DNA from: Gammaproteobacteria bacterium
GTDB lineage: Bacteria; Pseudomonadota; Gammaproteobacteria; Thiohalobacterales; Thiohalobacteraceae
NCBI GenBank assembly: GCA_016218375.1
Contig: JACREG010000004.1
Span: 1-36,718 of the forward strand
Length of the DNA: 36,718 nucleotides
Direction: 5' to 3'
Numbering within the stretch: position 1 is the stretch's first letter; every line of letters starts with the position of its first letter. This document shows positions 18,614-27,739 of this stretch, in pieces. The notes beneath the pieces are model-generated. The model saw only the letters and a list, made by a program, of their open reading frames with translations. It ran no database searches and had not been told where the DNA came from. A program made the position numbers and the translations under genes.

Positions 18614-18730
18614 AAATTGCATGTTCACGGCGATGTCGGATGTGTAGTATTTGATGTCTCAGTAAGTATTGTGTTATTGGGCCTTGATGTTTTTCAATCC
18701 TTTTGATTTTACTTGTTTATGATATATCGC

Positions 18731-18752
18731 GCAGTCATTGTTGAGTGACTGC
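18731..18752. repeat. Inverted repeat GCAGTCA-N8-TGACTGC immediately upstream of the exosortase start codon
   Basis: 7-bp perfect arms ending 2 nt before the TTG at 18755 and ~12 nt before the ATG at 18764. Confidence 0.6.
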
Positions 18753-18754
18753 CA

Positions 18755-20353
18755 TTGCCTTGGATGAATGTTATGGTTGCGGCGGATTCCTCAAGACAAG
18801 TTTGGCAGATGACGCTGGTCGGCTGGGCAGTGCTCTCATTGACAGCCCTGTCTATTGGCTTCGTGTCATGGGACGGTATTCAGTATCTGCTTCATCAATG
18901 GGAGAAGCCTGAATACGGCTATGCTTACATGCTGCCTGGGATAGTCGCTTTCCTGGTCTGGCAACGGAAAGATGAATTGGAGCGTATCCAGTTCAATGGC
19001 GATTGGCGTGGGTTAATGCTTTTTCTGCTGGGGTTGGCGATATTGTGGGGCGGTAAGCTATCCGCTGTGCATGCGATTATTCAGTATGGGTTGCTGCTGG
19101 CAATTCTTGGAGCGGTTTGGGCGTATGTGGGGCACCAGGGTTTTAAGAGGATTTTGATGCCTTTGACTATTCTTGTGCTCACTATCCCACTTCCTGGTTT
19201 TATCTATCAAAGCATATCTAACGACCTGCAATTGATCTCTTCCCGCTTAGGGGTGGCTGTCATCAGGCTTCTCAATATAAGCGTGAATCTCGAAGGTAAT
19301 GTTATTGACCTTGGCGCCTATAAACTCCAAGTTGTCGAAGCCTGTAATGGCTTACGGTATTTGTTTCCCCTTCTGACGCTTGGTTATGTGGCGGCCTACT
19401 TCTTCAAGGTGGAAGTGTGGAAGCGTGTATTGTTGTTTGCCTCGGCGGCACCAATCTCGGTGTTGATGAATAGTTTTCGTATTGGCGTAATCGGTATCCT
19501 TGTGGAATATTGGGGTGTATCGATGGCAGAGGGGTTTCTGCATGAATTCGAGGGCTGGTTTGTATTTATGGCTTGCCTTGGCGTGTTGTTGCTTGAGATG
19601 TGGGTGCTGACCAATATTGGCCGTGACTCGAGGCCGCTACAACAAGTTTTTGGTATCGAGTGGCCTCAGTCGACGCCAGTTGATGCTGTAGTAGCAAAAA
19701 GGACGATCCCTCTTCCGGCGTATGCCGGTTTGGCTATTGCCGTGATGATGGCTGTATTTGCGCTAGTAATTCCTGATCGTGAAGATGTTATTCCTAATCG
19801 TGAGAGCTTCAGTCAATTCCCATTGGTGCTGGGGCAGTGGCGTGGCAGGGACGATGTTTTGGAGCAGAGTGCGCTTGAGTCTCTCAATCTGGACGATTAT
19901 CTGCTGGCCGACTATCACAGTAGCGATACTGTGCCAAATGTTGGTGTATATGTAGCGTATTACGGAATTCAGCGGGCAGATAAGGTGCCTCATTCCCCCG
20001 CCGCTTGTTTGCCAGGTGGTGGTTGGTTGATAACCGATAGGAAGGTTTACCCGGTGAGCGGTATTGAGGTGAATGGGGAGCCTCTTCTGGTGAATAGATT
20101 TATCATCGAGCAACATGGGGTCCGCCAGTTGGTTTATTATTGGTTTCACCAGCGAGGTCGAGCCATACATAACGAATACACGGTTAAATGGTATCTTCTG
20201 CTCGACTCCGTAACGAAGAAGCGTTCTGATGGTTCTTTGGTGCGATTGACTACTAGAATATCGCCAGATGAGACCGCGGAAGCTGCGGATGCACGGCTTG
20301 CTTCGTTCGTGGGTGATATTGTTCCTGTGCTCAAAAAATATATCCCCGATTGA
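18755..20353 (+). CDS. Exosortase fused to EpsI domain (possibly XrtD / VPLPA-CTERM-type)
   Basis: Multi-TM N-terminal half with exosortase Cys (VVEACNGLRYLFPL), Arg (MNSFRIGVIGILV) and His (EGFLHEFEGW) motifs; C-terminal EpsI domain with KVPHSPAACLPGGGW. Alternative ATG starts at 18764 and 18773. Confidence 0.9.
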   Translation: MPWMNVMVAADSSRQVWQMTLVGWAVLSLTALSIGFVSWDGIQYLLHQWEKPEYGYAYMLPGIVAFLVWQRKDELERIQFNGDWRGLMLFLLGLAILWGGKLSAVHAIIQYGLLLAILGAVWAYVGHQGFKRILMPLTILVLTIPLPGFIYQSISNDLQLISSRLGVAVIRLLNISVNLEGNVIDLGAYKLQVVEACNGLRYLFPLLTLGYVAAYFFKVEVWKRVLLFASAAPISVLMNSFRIGVIGILVEYWGVSMAEGFLHEFEGWFVFMACLGVLLLEMWVLTNIGRDSRPLQQVFGIEWPQSTPVDAVVAKRTIPLPAYAGLAIAVMMAVFALVIPDREDVIPNRESFSQFPLVLGQWRGRDDVLEQSALESLNLDDYLLADYHSSDTVPNVGVYVAYYGIQRADKVPHSPAACLPGGGWLITDRKVYPVSGIEVNGEPLLVNRFIIEQHGVRQLVYYWFHQRGRAIHNEYTVKWYLLLDSVTKKRSDGSLVRLTTRISPDETAEAADARLASFVGDIVPVLKKYIPD

Positions 20354-20452
20354 GCGCGGTGCTGTGTCGACTGTGCCGAGTTTCAACGGTTGACACCCCG
20401 GGCTAGTCGCTGACTATCGGTGGTGGGTTTGCCTTGGACACTGCATTCCGCT

Positions 20453-22252
20453 TTAGTCGGGACGGCTGTCCTCGAAACTGAAGCGCTTCTCTCTGAACAA
20501 AGTCAGGCAGGCGTCGGCGACGACCGGGTCATAGTGGGTTCCCGTGCCGCGCTCGATTTCGTCGAGCGCGGACTGCATGCCGAGACTGGGGCGGTAGGGG
20601 CGGTGCGACGACATGGCTTCCACCACGTCGGCCACGGCGAGAATCCTTGCTTCCAGGATGATCTGGTCGCCGCGAATGCCTTCCGGATAGCCGGAGCCAT
20701 CCATGCGTTCATGATGCTGCAATATCATTTCGGCGACCGGCCAGGGAAATTCGACGTCGTGAACGATGTTGAAGCCGACTTCGCAATGGGTCTTGATGAG
20801 CTCGAACTCGGCCACGTTGATCCGTCCGGGCCGGTTCAGGAGTTCCGCCGGGACGTAGATCTTGCCGATATCGTGAATCAGAGCGCCAAAATGCAGGCCT
20901 TCCAGTATCGGTCGGTCCATGTCCATCTGTTGTCCTATCGCGGTCGCCAATTGCGCGACCCGTTGCTGATGCCCGGCCGTGTAGGGGTCGCGCGTTTCGA
21001 TGGTGCGTGAAATCGTGCCGATGGTTTCTTTGTACACTTTCAGCAGGCGCTGCTGATTGTCCTTGCGCTCGCTGATATTGCGGGCGATGGCAAGTATGAA
21101 TCTGCTGCCATGGATATTCACCGGATAGCTGCTTACTTCGATGGGCACGGTACCGCCATCCTTGCGGGTCAGTTGAAACTCGGCCGGACCGATGGGTTGA
21201 CGGAAACCGCGTTCCATCAGTTGCAGAGCCCGTGGCAGCGCATCGCTCGTCAGCAGCCCCGATTCCACAACGGTTTTGCCGAGCAGTTCGCTGCGCTTGC
21301 AGCCGACGATATCTTCGGCCGCCTTGTTGCCGTCGGCGAAGCGGCCCTGGTCGTTGATCAGGTAATAGGCATCCGGCGCATATTCGAACAGTACGCGCAG
21401 GCGGTCTTCGGAGGCTTCCAGCTCGGTAATCGCGCGGCGATATTCGGTGACATCCTCTCCTGAAGCCAGAATGCCCGTCGGCTTGCCCAGATCGTCTATG
21501 AGCGGCGTATTGTCCCAGACGATGGTGCGCCGCTCACCGTCGCGCGTGACGATGGTGTTTTCATGCCGCTGGGCGTGGTGCAGGGTGCCTGCGATCAGCT
21601 TGTCGAAAATCTGTGCGGCGAATTCGCGTTCGAATTCCGGGATGAACACCTCGAACCAGTTTTTGCCCAGGAGTTCCACTTCGGTATAGCCGAGGATTTC
21701 ACAGCCGCGCCGGTTGATCATGGTGATGCGTTTATCGAGTCCGATGGCAACGACGATGACGCCGGCCACTTCCAGACACTGGCGTACGCGCCGGTCGTCG
21801 TTGTCGGCGGAAGCGGATTTGCTCATGCGTTCCGTGATGTCGCGTGCTTCGCCGTACAACACCGTCGCTTTGCCGTCGGCATCGCGCGCAACGGTGCCGT
21901 GATCCTCGAACCAATACAACCGGGTGCGATCCTTCGAATAGATACGATACTCCAGCCGGTAGTTGTCCGCGGTCTCGGCGGCAGTTCGTAGCTCGCGTTT
22001 GACGCGTGCGCGGTCTTTGGGATGGATCTGCCGGAACAGAAATCCCGGCACGCCCTTCCATTCGGCGATCTGGAATCCCAGCAGGCCGGTCAGGGCAGGA
22101 CTGATGAAGAACGCCGAGAAATCGGCCGGGTCGATGCAATAGAGGATAGTCGTGAGCTGTTCCAACAGCGCATGGATATGTCGCTCGTCGCTGTTACGGT
22201 GCAGGACGGCATTATGCGATGCGGGTTTTTCCGGCAGTGTCTTGCGATCCAT
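20453..22252 (-). CDS. Multi-PAS sensor HD-GYP c-di-GMP phosphodiesterase
   Basis: Three PAS-like repeats, then HD-GYP: ETRDPYTAGHQQRVAQLATAIG...GALIHDIGKIYVPAELLNRPG...ILQHHERMDGSGYPEGIRGDQI. Confidence 0.95.
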   Translation of the reverse strand: MDRKTLPEKPASHNAVLHRNSDERHIHALLEQLTTILYCIDPADFSAFFISPALTGLLGFQIAEWKGVPGFLFRQIHPKDRARVKRELRTAAETADNYRLEYRIYSKDRTRLYWFEDHGTVARDADGKATVLYGEARDITERMSKSASADNDDRRVRQCLEVAGVIVVAIGLDKRITMINRRGCEILGYTEVELLGKNWFEVFIPEFEREFAAQIFDKLIAGTLHHAQRHENTIVTRDGERRTIVWDNTPLIDDLGKPTGILASGEDVTEYRRAITELEASEDRLRVLFEYAPDAYYLINDQGRFADGNKAAEDIVGCKRSELLGKTVVESGLLTSDALPRALQLMERGFRQPIGPAEFQLTRKDGGTVPIEVSSYPVNIHGSRFILAIARNISERKDNQQRLLKVYKETIGTISRTIETRDPYTAGHQQRVAQLATAIGQQMDMDRPILEGLHFGALIHDIGKIYVPAELLNRPGRINVAEFELIKTHCEVGFNIVHDVEFPWPVAEMILQHHERMDGSGYPEGIRGDQIILEARILAVADVVEAMSSHRPYRPSLGMQSALDEIERGTGTHYDPVVADACLTLFREKRFSFEDSRPD

Positions 22253-22263
22253 GTGCGACCCCT

Positions 22264-22306
22264 TCTACCCATTGTTCATGCCTGAACCTCCCTGGGTAGG
22301 GGTAGA
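22264..22306. repeat. Nested inverted repeats in the 5' leader of the HD-GYP gene
   Basis: TCTACCC (22264-22270) with GGGTAGA (22300-22306), an alternative GGGTAG at 22294-22299, and an inner GTTCA-TGCC-TGAAC (22274-22287). Confidence 0.5.
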
Positions 22307-22367
22307 TACTAGCGCTATCATGCCCGGACCGCCACCGTCACCGGCCACGTTGGCTTACTGCGCCGGG

Positions 22368-23252
22368 TTATTGCCCCCAAACCTGCACGCGATTGCGGCC
22401 GGCCTGTTTGGCGGCATAGAGTGCGCGATCCGCGCGATCGATGGATTCTTCGATACTGACAGCGGCTTCGAGCGGCGCGATGCCAAAGGACGCCGTGACC
22501 AGAATGGGCGTATCGCCATCGTGCGTCAGTACCTGGCCCGCAAGCCCCTCGCGAATGCGTTCCATCACGGCCTGCGCGGTTTGCAGGTCCGTATTGGGCA
22601 GCGAAATCAGAAATTCCTCGCCTCCGTAGCGGAATATCCGGTCATAGGGTCGAAGACAGGTTTTGACGTAACGCACCACCGCGGACAACACATGGTCGCC
22701 GATGATATGCCCATGACTGTCGTTGATATCCTTGAAGCGATCAAGGTCCAATATCGCGACCGAACATGCCTGGGCGGCTCGTTTTATCAGGGCATGTATC
22801 TGTCTGAGTGCCGCGAGCAGGCCGATACGGCTTTCCGCGCCCGTCAGCGGGTCGAGTTTGTACAGCGAATCCTCGATCTCGCCGATCAGCGAGTGCAACT
22901 GTAGGCGGAGTTTTTCCAGTGCATTGGCGAAACTGTCGTAATCGGCGGTCGCAACGCTGCCGGCATGCTCGAACGACAGCAGCAATCGCGCGGCAAGTGC
23001 GTGCATGTTTTTGTGTTCCATCTCCATGGCGGTGAATGCCGCGTGTTCCCGGACTATTTCCGGCGCGGCGGTGTAATACCACTGACCGAACCGGCAATGC
23101 AGGTGTGCATCGCCGGTTGTATCGCGCGGATCGCAGGGGAGCCGGCAGACCAGCGAGCGGATCAGATCTTTGTGCCACTGCTCGTGGTTGTAGAGTGCCT
23201 GCTTCAATTGCAACAGTGCGCCCAGCAGCTCTTCTTGTCGAATGAAAAACAT
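22368..23252 (-). CDS. Diguanylate cyclase with N-terminal zinc-binding-type CZB domain (DgcZ-like)
   Basis: CZB-like pattern HEQWHKDL...HLHCRFGQWYY...MEMEHKNMH; GGDEF with RYGGEEF and I-site RPYD five residues upstream. Confidence 0.87.
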   Translation of the reverse strand: MFFIRQEELLGALLQLKQALYNHEQWHKDLIRSLVCRLPCDPRDTTGDAHLHCRFGQWYYTAAPEIVREHAAFTAMEMEHKNMHALAARLLLSFEHAGSVATADYDSFANALEKLRLQLHSLIGEIEDSLYKLDPLTGAESRIGLLAALRQIHALIKRAAQACSVAILDLDRFKDINDSHGHIIGDHVLSAVVRYVKTCLRPYDRIFRYGGEEFLISLPNTDLQTAQAVMERIREGLAGQVLTHDGDTPILVTASFGIAPLEAAVSIEESIDRADRALYAAKQAGRNRVQVWGQ

Positions 23253-23262
23253 GGGTACCCCT

Positions 23263-26200
23263 TCATCGTGTTATGGACGGCGGTCCGGCCCGCACGAAGG
23301 CCTCGAATTGTTCGGCCGGCAGCGGCTTGCTGAAGTAATAGCCCTGCACTTCATTACATCCTTGTTCGCGCAGAAATGCCAGTTGTTCCGCGGTCTCGAC
23401 GCCTTCGGCGATGGTTTTCAGACCGAGGCTGTTCGCCAGGCCGATGATGGCGACGACGATGGCGCGGTCTTCCGCATCCGCGCCGATCTCGCGTACGAAC
23501 GACTGGTCTATCTTGAGTCGATGCACTTTGAAGCGCTTGAGATAACTCAGCGAGGAATAGCCGGTGCCGAAGTCGTCTATCGACATGCGGATGCCGCGTT
23601 CGTGCAAACGGTCCATCACCGCGATGGCCGCGGGCGCATCCTCCATTGCAACGCCTTCGGTCAGTTCCAGTTCCAGATAGTGCGGTGCCAGTGTGACTTC
23701 TTCGAGGATCTGCGTCACCAGCTCCGGCAGGTGCGGATGACGGAACTGCACGGCCGAGAGGTTCACCGCCATCGTCATCGGCGCGAGGCCGCCGTCCAGC
23801 CAGGTCTTCATCTGTCGCACCGCGCTGCGCAGCGCCCATTCACCGATTTGCAGGATCTGGCCGCTTTCTTCCGCAATCGGGATGAACACGGCCGGGGCGA
23901 CCATACCCAGCTCCGGATGCCGCCAGCGCAGCAGTGCTTCCACGCCGACGATGCTGCCGTCGTGCAAGGCTATTTGAGGTTGATAGTGCAACTGCAACTG
24001 GTCGCGTTCCAGCGCGCGGCGCAGGGCGTTTTCCATTTTCAGGTTGTGGGTCGAACGTGCCTGCATTTCCGCGGTAAAGAAGCGGTAGTTGTTGCGGCCG
24101 TCGTGCTTGGCGCGGTACATGGCGGCATCGGCGCATTTGGACAGCACTTCGAAATCCGTGCCATCGCCGGGATACAGGGCAATGCCGATGGAGAGCGTAA
24201 CGGTCAGTTCGTAATTTTCGATCTGGTACGACTGGGCGATGGTCGTCAGCAACTTCTCGGCCACATGCGCCGCGCCATCGGCGTCGGTGTTGGGCAGAAT
24301 CAGAATGAATTCGTCCCCGCCTTGACGCGAAACCGTGTCCACTTCACGCACCGCGGTTTTCAGCCGGAGTGCAACCGCGACCAGTAGTTCGTCGCCGATG
24401 CGGTGTCCAAGCGAATCGTTGACGTTCTTGAAGTGATCGAGATCGACGAACATGACGGTCAACTGCGTGCGGCTGCGCTGGGCGGTGCGAAGGTCGTGAC
24501 AGATACGGTCGTTGAGCAAGACCCGGTTCGGCAATCCCGTGAGCGGATCGAAATGCGCCAGCCGTTGGATGTGTTCCTGGGCCGCCTTGCGCTGGGTGAT
24601 ATCGTTCGAAATGCCGATATAGTGGGTTATCTCGCCATTGGTATCGAGTACCCGCATGATCGAGAGCAATTCCGGATACAGGCTGCCGTCCTTGCGGCGA
24701 TTCCATACCTCGCCTTGCCAATGGCCTTGCGTGGATATGGCTTCCCACATCGCTTTGTAGAACGTTGAGTCGTGGCGACCCGAAGACAGCAGGCGCGGAT
24801 TTCGTCCCAGAACCTCGGCTTCGCTGTAGCCGCTGATGGCCGTGAATGCCTGGTTGACCATGATGATGTTGCGTTGGGCATCGGTAATGAGGATGCCTTC
24901 GCCGCTTTGTTCGAACACTTTGGCGGCAAGGCTGACTTGGGCCTCGGCACGTTTACGCTCGGTAATGTCTTCTCCCGACGAGAGCACCCCGTTAATCCTG
25001 CCCGATTCGTCCCGCAAGATCGCGTTGTGCCAGGCAACGATACGCTCCTCGCCGCCGCGGGTCAGAATTGCGTTTTCCAGATACTCGACAGGTGCGATGT
25101 TGCCCTTTATCAGTTGGCTGAACGCTTCCCGGATGTCTTCGCGTATGCACTCGGGCAGGAAATTCTCGAACCAGTCCTGGCCGAGAATATCCGCCTCGGC
25201 GGCGCCCAGCATTTCGCAACCCTTGCGATTGACGAGTTGCACCCGGCCTTCCGAATCCAGCGCAACCAGCATCACGCCGGCGATATTCAGGTATTGCAGC
25301 GTCCGTTGTTGGGATTCCAACAGCGCGCGTTCCGCCTGGGTGCGCGCGGTGATGTCGCGGGCGATGCCCAGCACGCCGATGACCTTGCCGCCGTCGTTGA
25401 CCATGGGCGTCTTGATGGTTTCAAACAGCCCTTGACTGCCATCGTCGGCGAAGGTCAGCCATTCTTCGTTGAGGCTGGGTTTGCCGGCGGTCATGGCTAT
25501 GCGGTCGTGCTCGCGGAAGAAGTCCGCCAATTCCCGGTCGACAAAGTCGTAGTCGGTTTTGCCGACGATGTCGGCTTCGCTGGCGCCGTAGAGCCGTTCG
25601 AACATCGGATTGCAGCTCAGATAGACGCCGTTCGCGTCCTTCAGCCAGACCAGATCGGGGATGGCGTCGAGCGTGGCTTCCAGTTTGCGTTGCACGACCA
25701 GCATTTCGGCGGTGCGCTGGGCGATGCTCGCTTCGAGCACTTGTTTGTGCATCCGAAACGCGACAAAAAGTTTCGCCAGATAGCCCAACGTCAGGCTGAA
25801 AAGAAAACCCAGTGCCGCCTGAAGTGCGGGTTCGAGCATATGTCCCCAACCGTCGATCGGCGCGACACTCAATGTCCAGCTTACGTTGGGTACGTGCAGG
25901 GTCTGCTCTACGGGTTCGATCAGGGGAGCCGCTGTCGGCGCAGAGCGCGCGATAATCTGTTTTTGGCGGGTGTCCGGTTGAATGCGCCAGAGCTCATACG
26001 CCAATCCTTGTTCGCGCAGATGGGATAGATGCTCGGTATCCAGTCCCTCGGGCAGGCGCATCACGACAATAGTAAAACCCCAGAAAAAGGGCCGACCCTC
26101 GCTGTCGTCGAGAAACACCGGCAAGCGACCGACCACGCCCATTCCGCCCATCACCAATTTAAGCGGCCCTGCCAGGGTGAGTTTGCCGCTGTCCCGGGCA

Positions 26201-26625
26201 AGCAGGGACTCCTTGCGCAGTGTCGGAGTGTTCAGCAGATCCAGGCCGATGGCGATTTCGTTTCCGGGCAGCGGCGCGATATTCCGGACGACCCCGCCGG
26301 GCGCCAGCGCCAGTTCGGAGGCGCCCGGATAAAACGGCAGTATCTTGCGGGCGGTAGCGTCGAAGTCGTGAACGCTGCCGTTGCTCTGACGTACCAGGGC
26401 CGCCAGGGCATGAGCCGCGGAAAGCGCATGTTCGATGGTATGTTCGATGGTGTGGACGTGGTCGCTCGTCAGGTTGGCAATGCTCGCCCGCTTGTGCTCC
26501 AGGCGATGCTGCTCCAGTTGCCAGACGATCAATCCCGATAGCGCGGCGGCGAGCAGAAAGACGCCGGCTGCGACAATCGACGGTTGCAATGGGCGGCGGG
26601 TGTGTGGGGCTGGCATGGCGATCAT
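23263..26625 (-). CDS. CHASE-PAS-PAS-PAS-GGDEF-EAL dual-domain c-di-GMP enzyme
   Basis: N-terminal TM plus CHASE-like sensor (LPFYPGASELALAPGGVVRNIAPLPGNEIAIGLDLL...), several PAS domains, GGDEF (RQGGDEF, I-site REVD), EAL (VEALLRWRHP; ELELTEG; DDFGTGYSSLSYLKRF; KIDQSFV; IAEGVET). Start taken at MIAMPAPH; 26616 is an alternative. Confidence 0.93.
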   Translation of the reverse strand: MIAMPAPHTRRPLQPSIVAAGVFLLAAALSGLIVWQLEQHRLEHKRASIANLTSDHVHTIEHTIEHALSAAHALAALVRQSNGSVHDFDATARKILPFYPGASELALAPGGVVRNIAPLPGNEIAIGLDLLNTPTLRKESLLARDSGKLTLAGPLKLVMGGMGVVGRLPVFLDDSEGRPFFWGFTIVVMRLPEGLDTEHLSHLREQGLAYELWRIQPDTRQKQIIARSAPTAAPLIEPVEQTLHVPNVSWTLSVAPIDGWGHMLEPALQAALGFLFSLTLGYLAKLFVAFRMHKQVLEASIAQRTAEMLVVQRKLEATLDAIPDLVWLKDANGVYLSCNPMFERLYGASEADIVGKTDYDFVDRELADFFREHDRIAMTAGKPSLNEEWLTFADDGSQGLFETIKTPMVNDGGKVIGVLGIARDITARTQAERALLESQQRTLQYLNIAGVMLVALDSEGRVQLVNRKGCEMLGAAEADILGQDWFENFLPECIREDIREAFSQLIKGNIAPVEYLENAILTRGGEERIVAWHNAILRDESGRINGVLSSGEDITERKRAEAQVSLAAKVFEQSGEGILITDAQRNIIMVNQAFTAISGYSEAEVLGRNPRLLSSGRHDSTFYKAMWEAISTQGHWQGEVWNRRKDGSLYPELLSIMRVLDTNGEITHYIGISNDITQRKAAQEHIQRLAHFDPLTGLPNRVLLNDRICHDLRTAQRSRTQLTVMFVDLDHFKNVNDSLGHRIGDELLVAVALRLKTAVREVDTVSRQGGDEFILILPNTDADGAAHVAEKLLTTIAQSYQIENYELTVTLSIGIALYPGDGTDFEVLSKCADAAMYRAKHDGRNNYRFFTAEMQARSTHNLKMENALRRALERDQLQLHYQPQIALHDGSIVGVEALLRWRHPELGMVAPAVFIPIAEESGQILQIGEWALRSAVRQMKTWLDGGLAPMTMAVNLSAVQFRHPHLPELVTQILEEVTLAPHYLELELTEGVAMEDAPAAIAVMDRLHERGIRMSIDDFGTGYSSLSYLKRFKVHRLKIDQSFVREIGADAEDRAIVVAIIGLANSLGLKTIAEGVETAEQLAFLREQGCNEVQGYYFSKPLPAEQFEAFVRAGPPSITR

Positions 26626-26749
26626 CCTGTCGTCACGGTGGGGCACTCGACGATTCCTATGTTCCGCCGCATCCTGCATCGGCGGCGCGTGTGTTTCCGC
26701 GTAAGACAACTTCGACGGGTTGGATAATCCCCGCTCAATGGGAGCCACA

Positions 26750-27667
26750 CTACTCGCTCAACACTTTTATATGCGCCATGACACTGCGGCCGAGCGCGTG
26801 CAACGCATAACCACCCTCCAGTGTCGAGACTATACGCCCTGCAGACCAAGTCGCGGCAACCTCTTTGAGCTGCCGGGTGATCCAGGCGTAATCCGCTTCG
26901 ACCAGTGCCAGGCCCGCGATCTCGTCTTGCCAGTGGCCGTCGAAGCCGGCGGAGACGAAGAGCATCTCCGGTTGAAAATGCTGCAACGCCGGCAGCCAGT
27001 GTTCAAGTACCGCGCGACGCATGCCGGTGCCGTCCGTGCCCGCGGCCAGCGGTACGTTGACGATGTGATCGCTGTTGTCGGCGCCGGTGTGCGGATAGAG
27101 CGGGTGTTGGAACAACGAACACAACAGCACGCGCGGGTCGTCGCGGAAAATGTCTTCCGTGCCGTTGCCGTGATGCACGTCGAAATCCGCAATCGCGATG
27201 CGACGCAGGCCGTGGGTGGCCAGCGCATGCGCTACGCCGACCGCCACATTGTTGAACAGACAAAAGCCCATGGCATGATCGCGGCTGGCGTGATGCCCCG
27301 GCGGACGGATGCTGCAGAAAGCATTCGCCACCTTGCCGGCCATGACCAGATCGGTGCCGAGTATCGCCGCACCGGCCGCATGCAACGCCGCCTCCAGCGT
27401 GTCGGGATTCATCCAGGTATCGGCGTCGAGAGCGATCAGGCCTGCGTGAGGAGACGCGGCTTCCAGTTGGTCGATGTATTCGCTGGTATGAACGCGCTCC
27501 AATTGTTCGCGACTGACGCGCGGTGCGTCGTGGTGTTGTAGGATGTGATGCAGACCACTGGCGATGAGTTGATCCTCGATCGCCATGAGCCGCGCCGGAC
27601 TCTCGGGGTGTCCGGGGTCGATGTAATGTTTCAGACAGGCGGGATGCGTGATGTAGGCGGTCTGCAC
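26750..27667 (-). CDS. Histone deacetylase family protein (HDAC/AcuC-like)
   Basis: RPPGHHASRDHAMGFCLFNNVAVG; IADFDVHHGNGTEDIF; VSAGFDGHWQDEIAGL. GTG start with GGATGGGA upstream. Confidence 0.94.
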   Translation of the reverse strand: MQTAYITHPACLKHYIDPGHPESPARLMAIEDQLIASGLHHILQHHDAPRVSREQLERVHTSEYIDQLEAASPHAGLIALDADTWMNPDTLEAALHAAGAAILGTDLVMAGKVANAFCSIRPPGHHASRDHAMGFCLFNNVAVGVAHALATHGLRRIAIADFDVHHGNGTEDIFRDDPRVLLCSLFQHPLYPHTGADNSDHIVNVPLAAGTDGTGMRRAVLEHWLPALQHFQPEMLFVSAGFDGHWQDEIAGLALVEADYAWITRQLKEVAATWSAGRIVSTLEGGYALHALGRSVMAHIKVLSE

Positions 27668-27697
27668 GGTGCGAGTCCCATCCGAGTGGATTGTTAC

Positions 27698-27703
27698 TAT
27701 AAT
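27698..27703. promoter_or_regulatory. Candidate -10 box (TATAAT) in the HDAC/Pat divergent region
   Basis: Perfect TATAAT on + strand (CTATAATGG) 37 nt before the Pat ATG; no good -35 at 17 nt. Confidence 0.4.
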
Positions 27704-27739
27704 GGTTCCTTAGCGCGTCCACCAAAGGGAACATGGCTC

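Noticed and set aside
18605-18621. Possible sigma-54 promoter upstream of the exosortase (GGTGCCTCAAAATTGCA)
   Set aside because: The GG and GC dinucleotides are 2 bp out of the required spacing.
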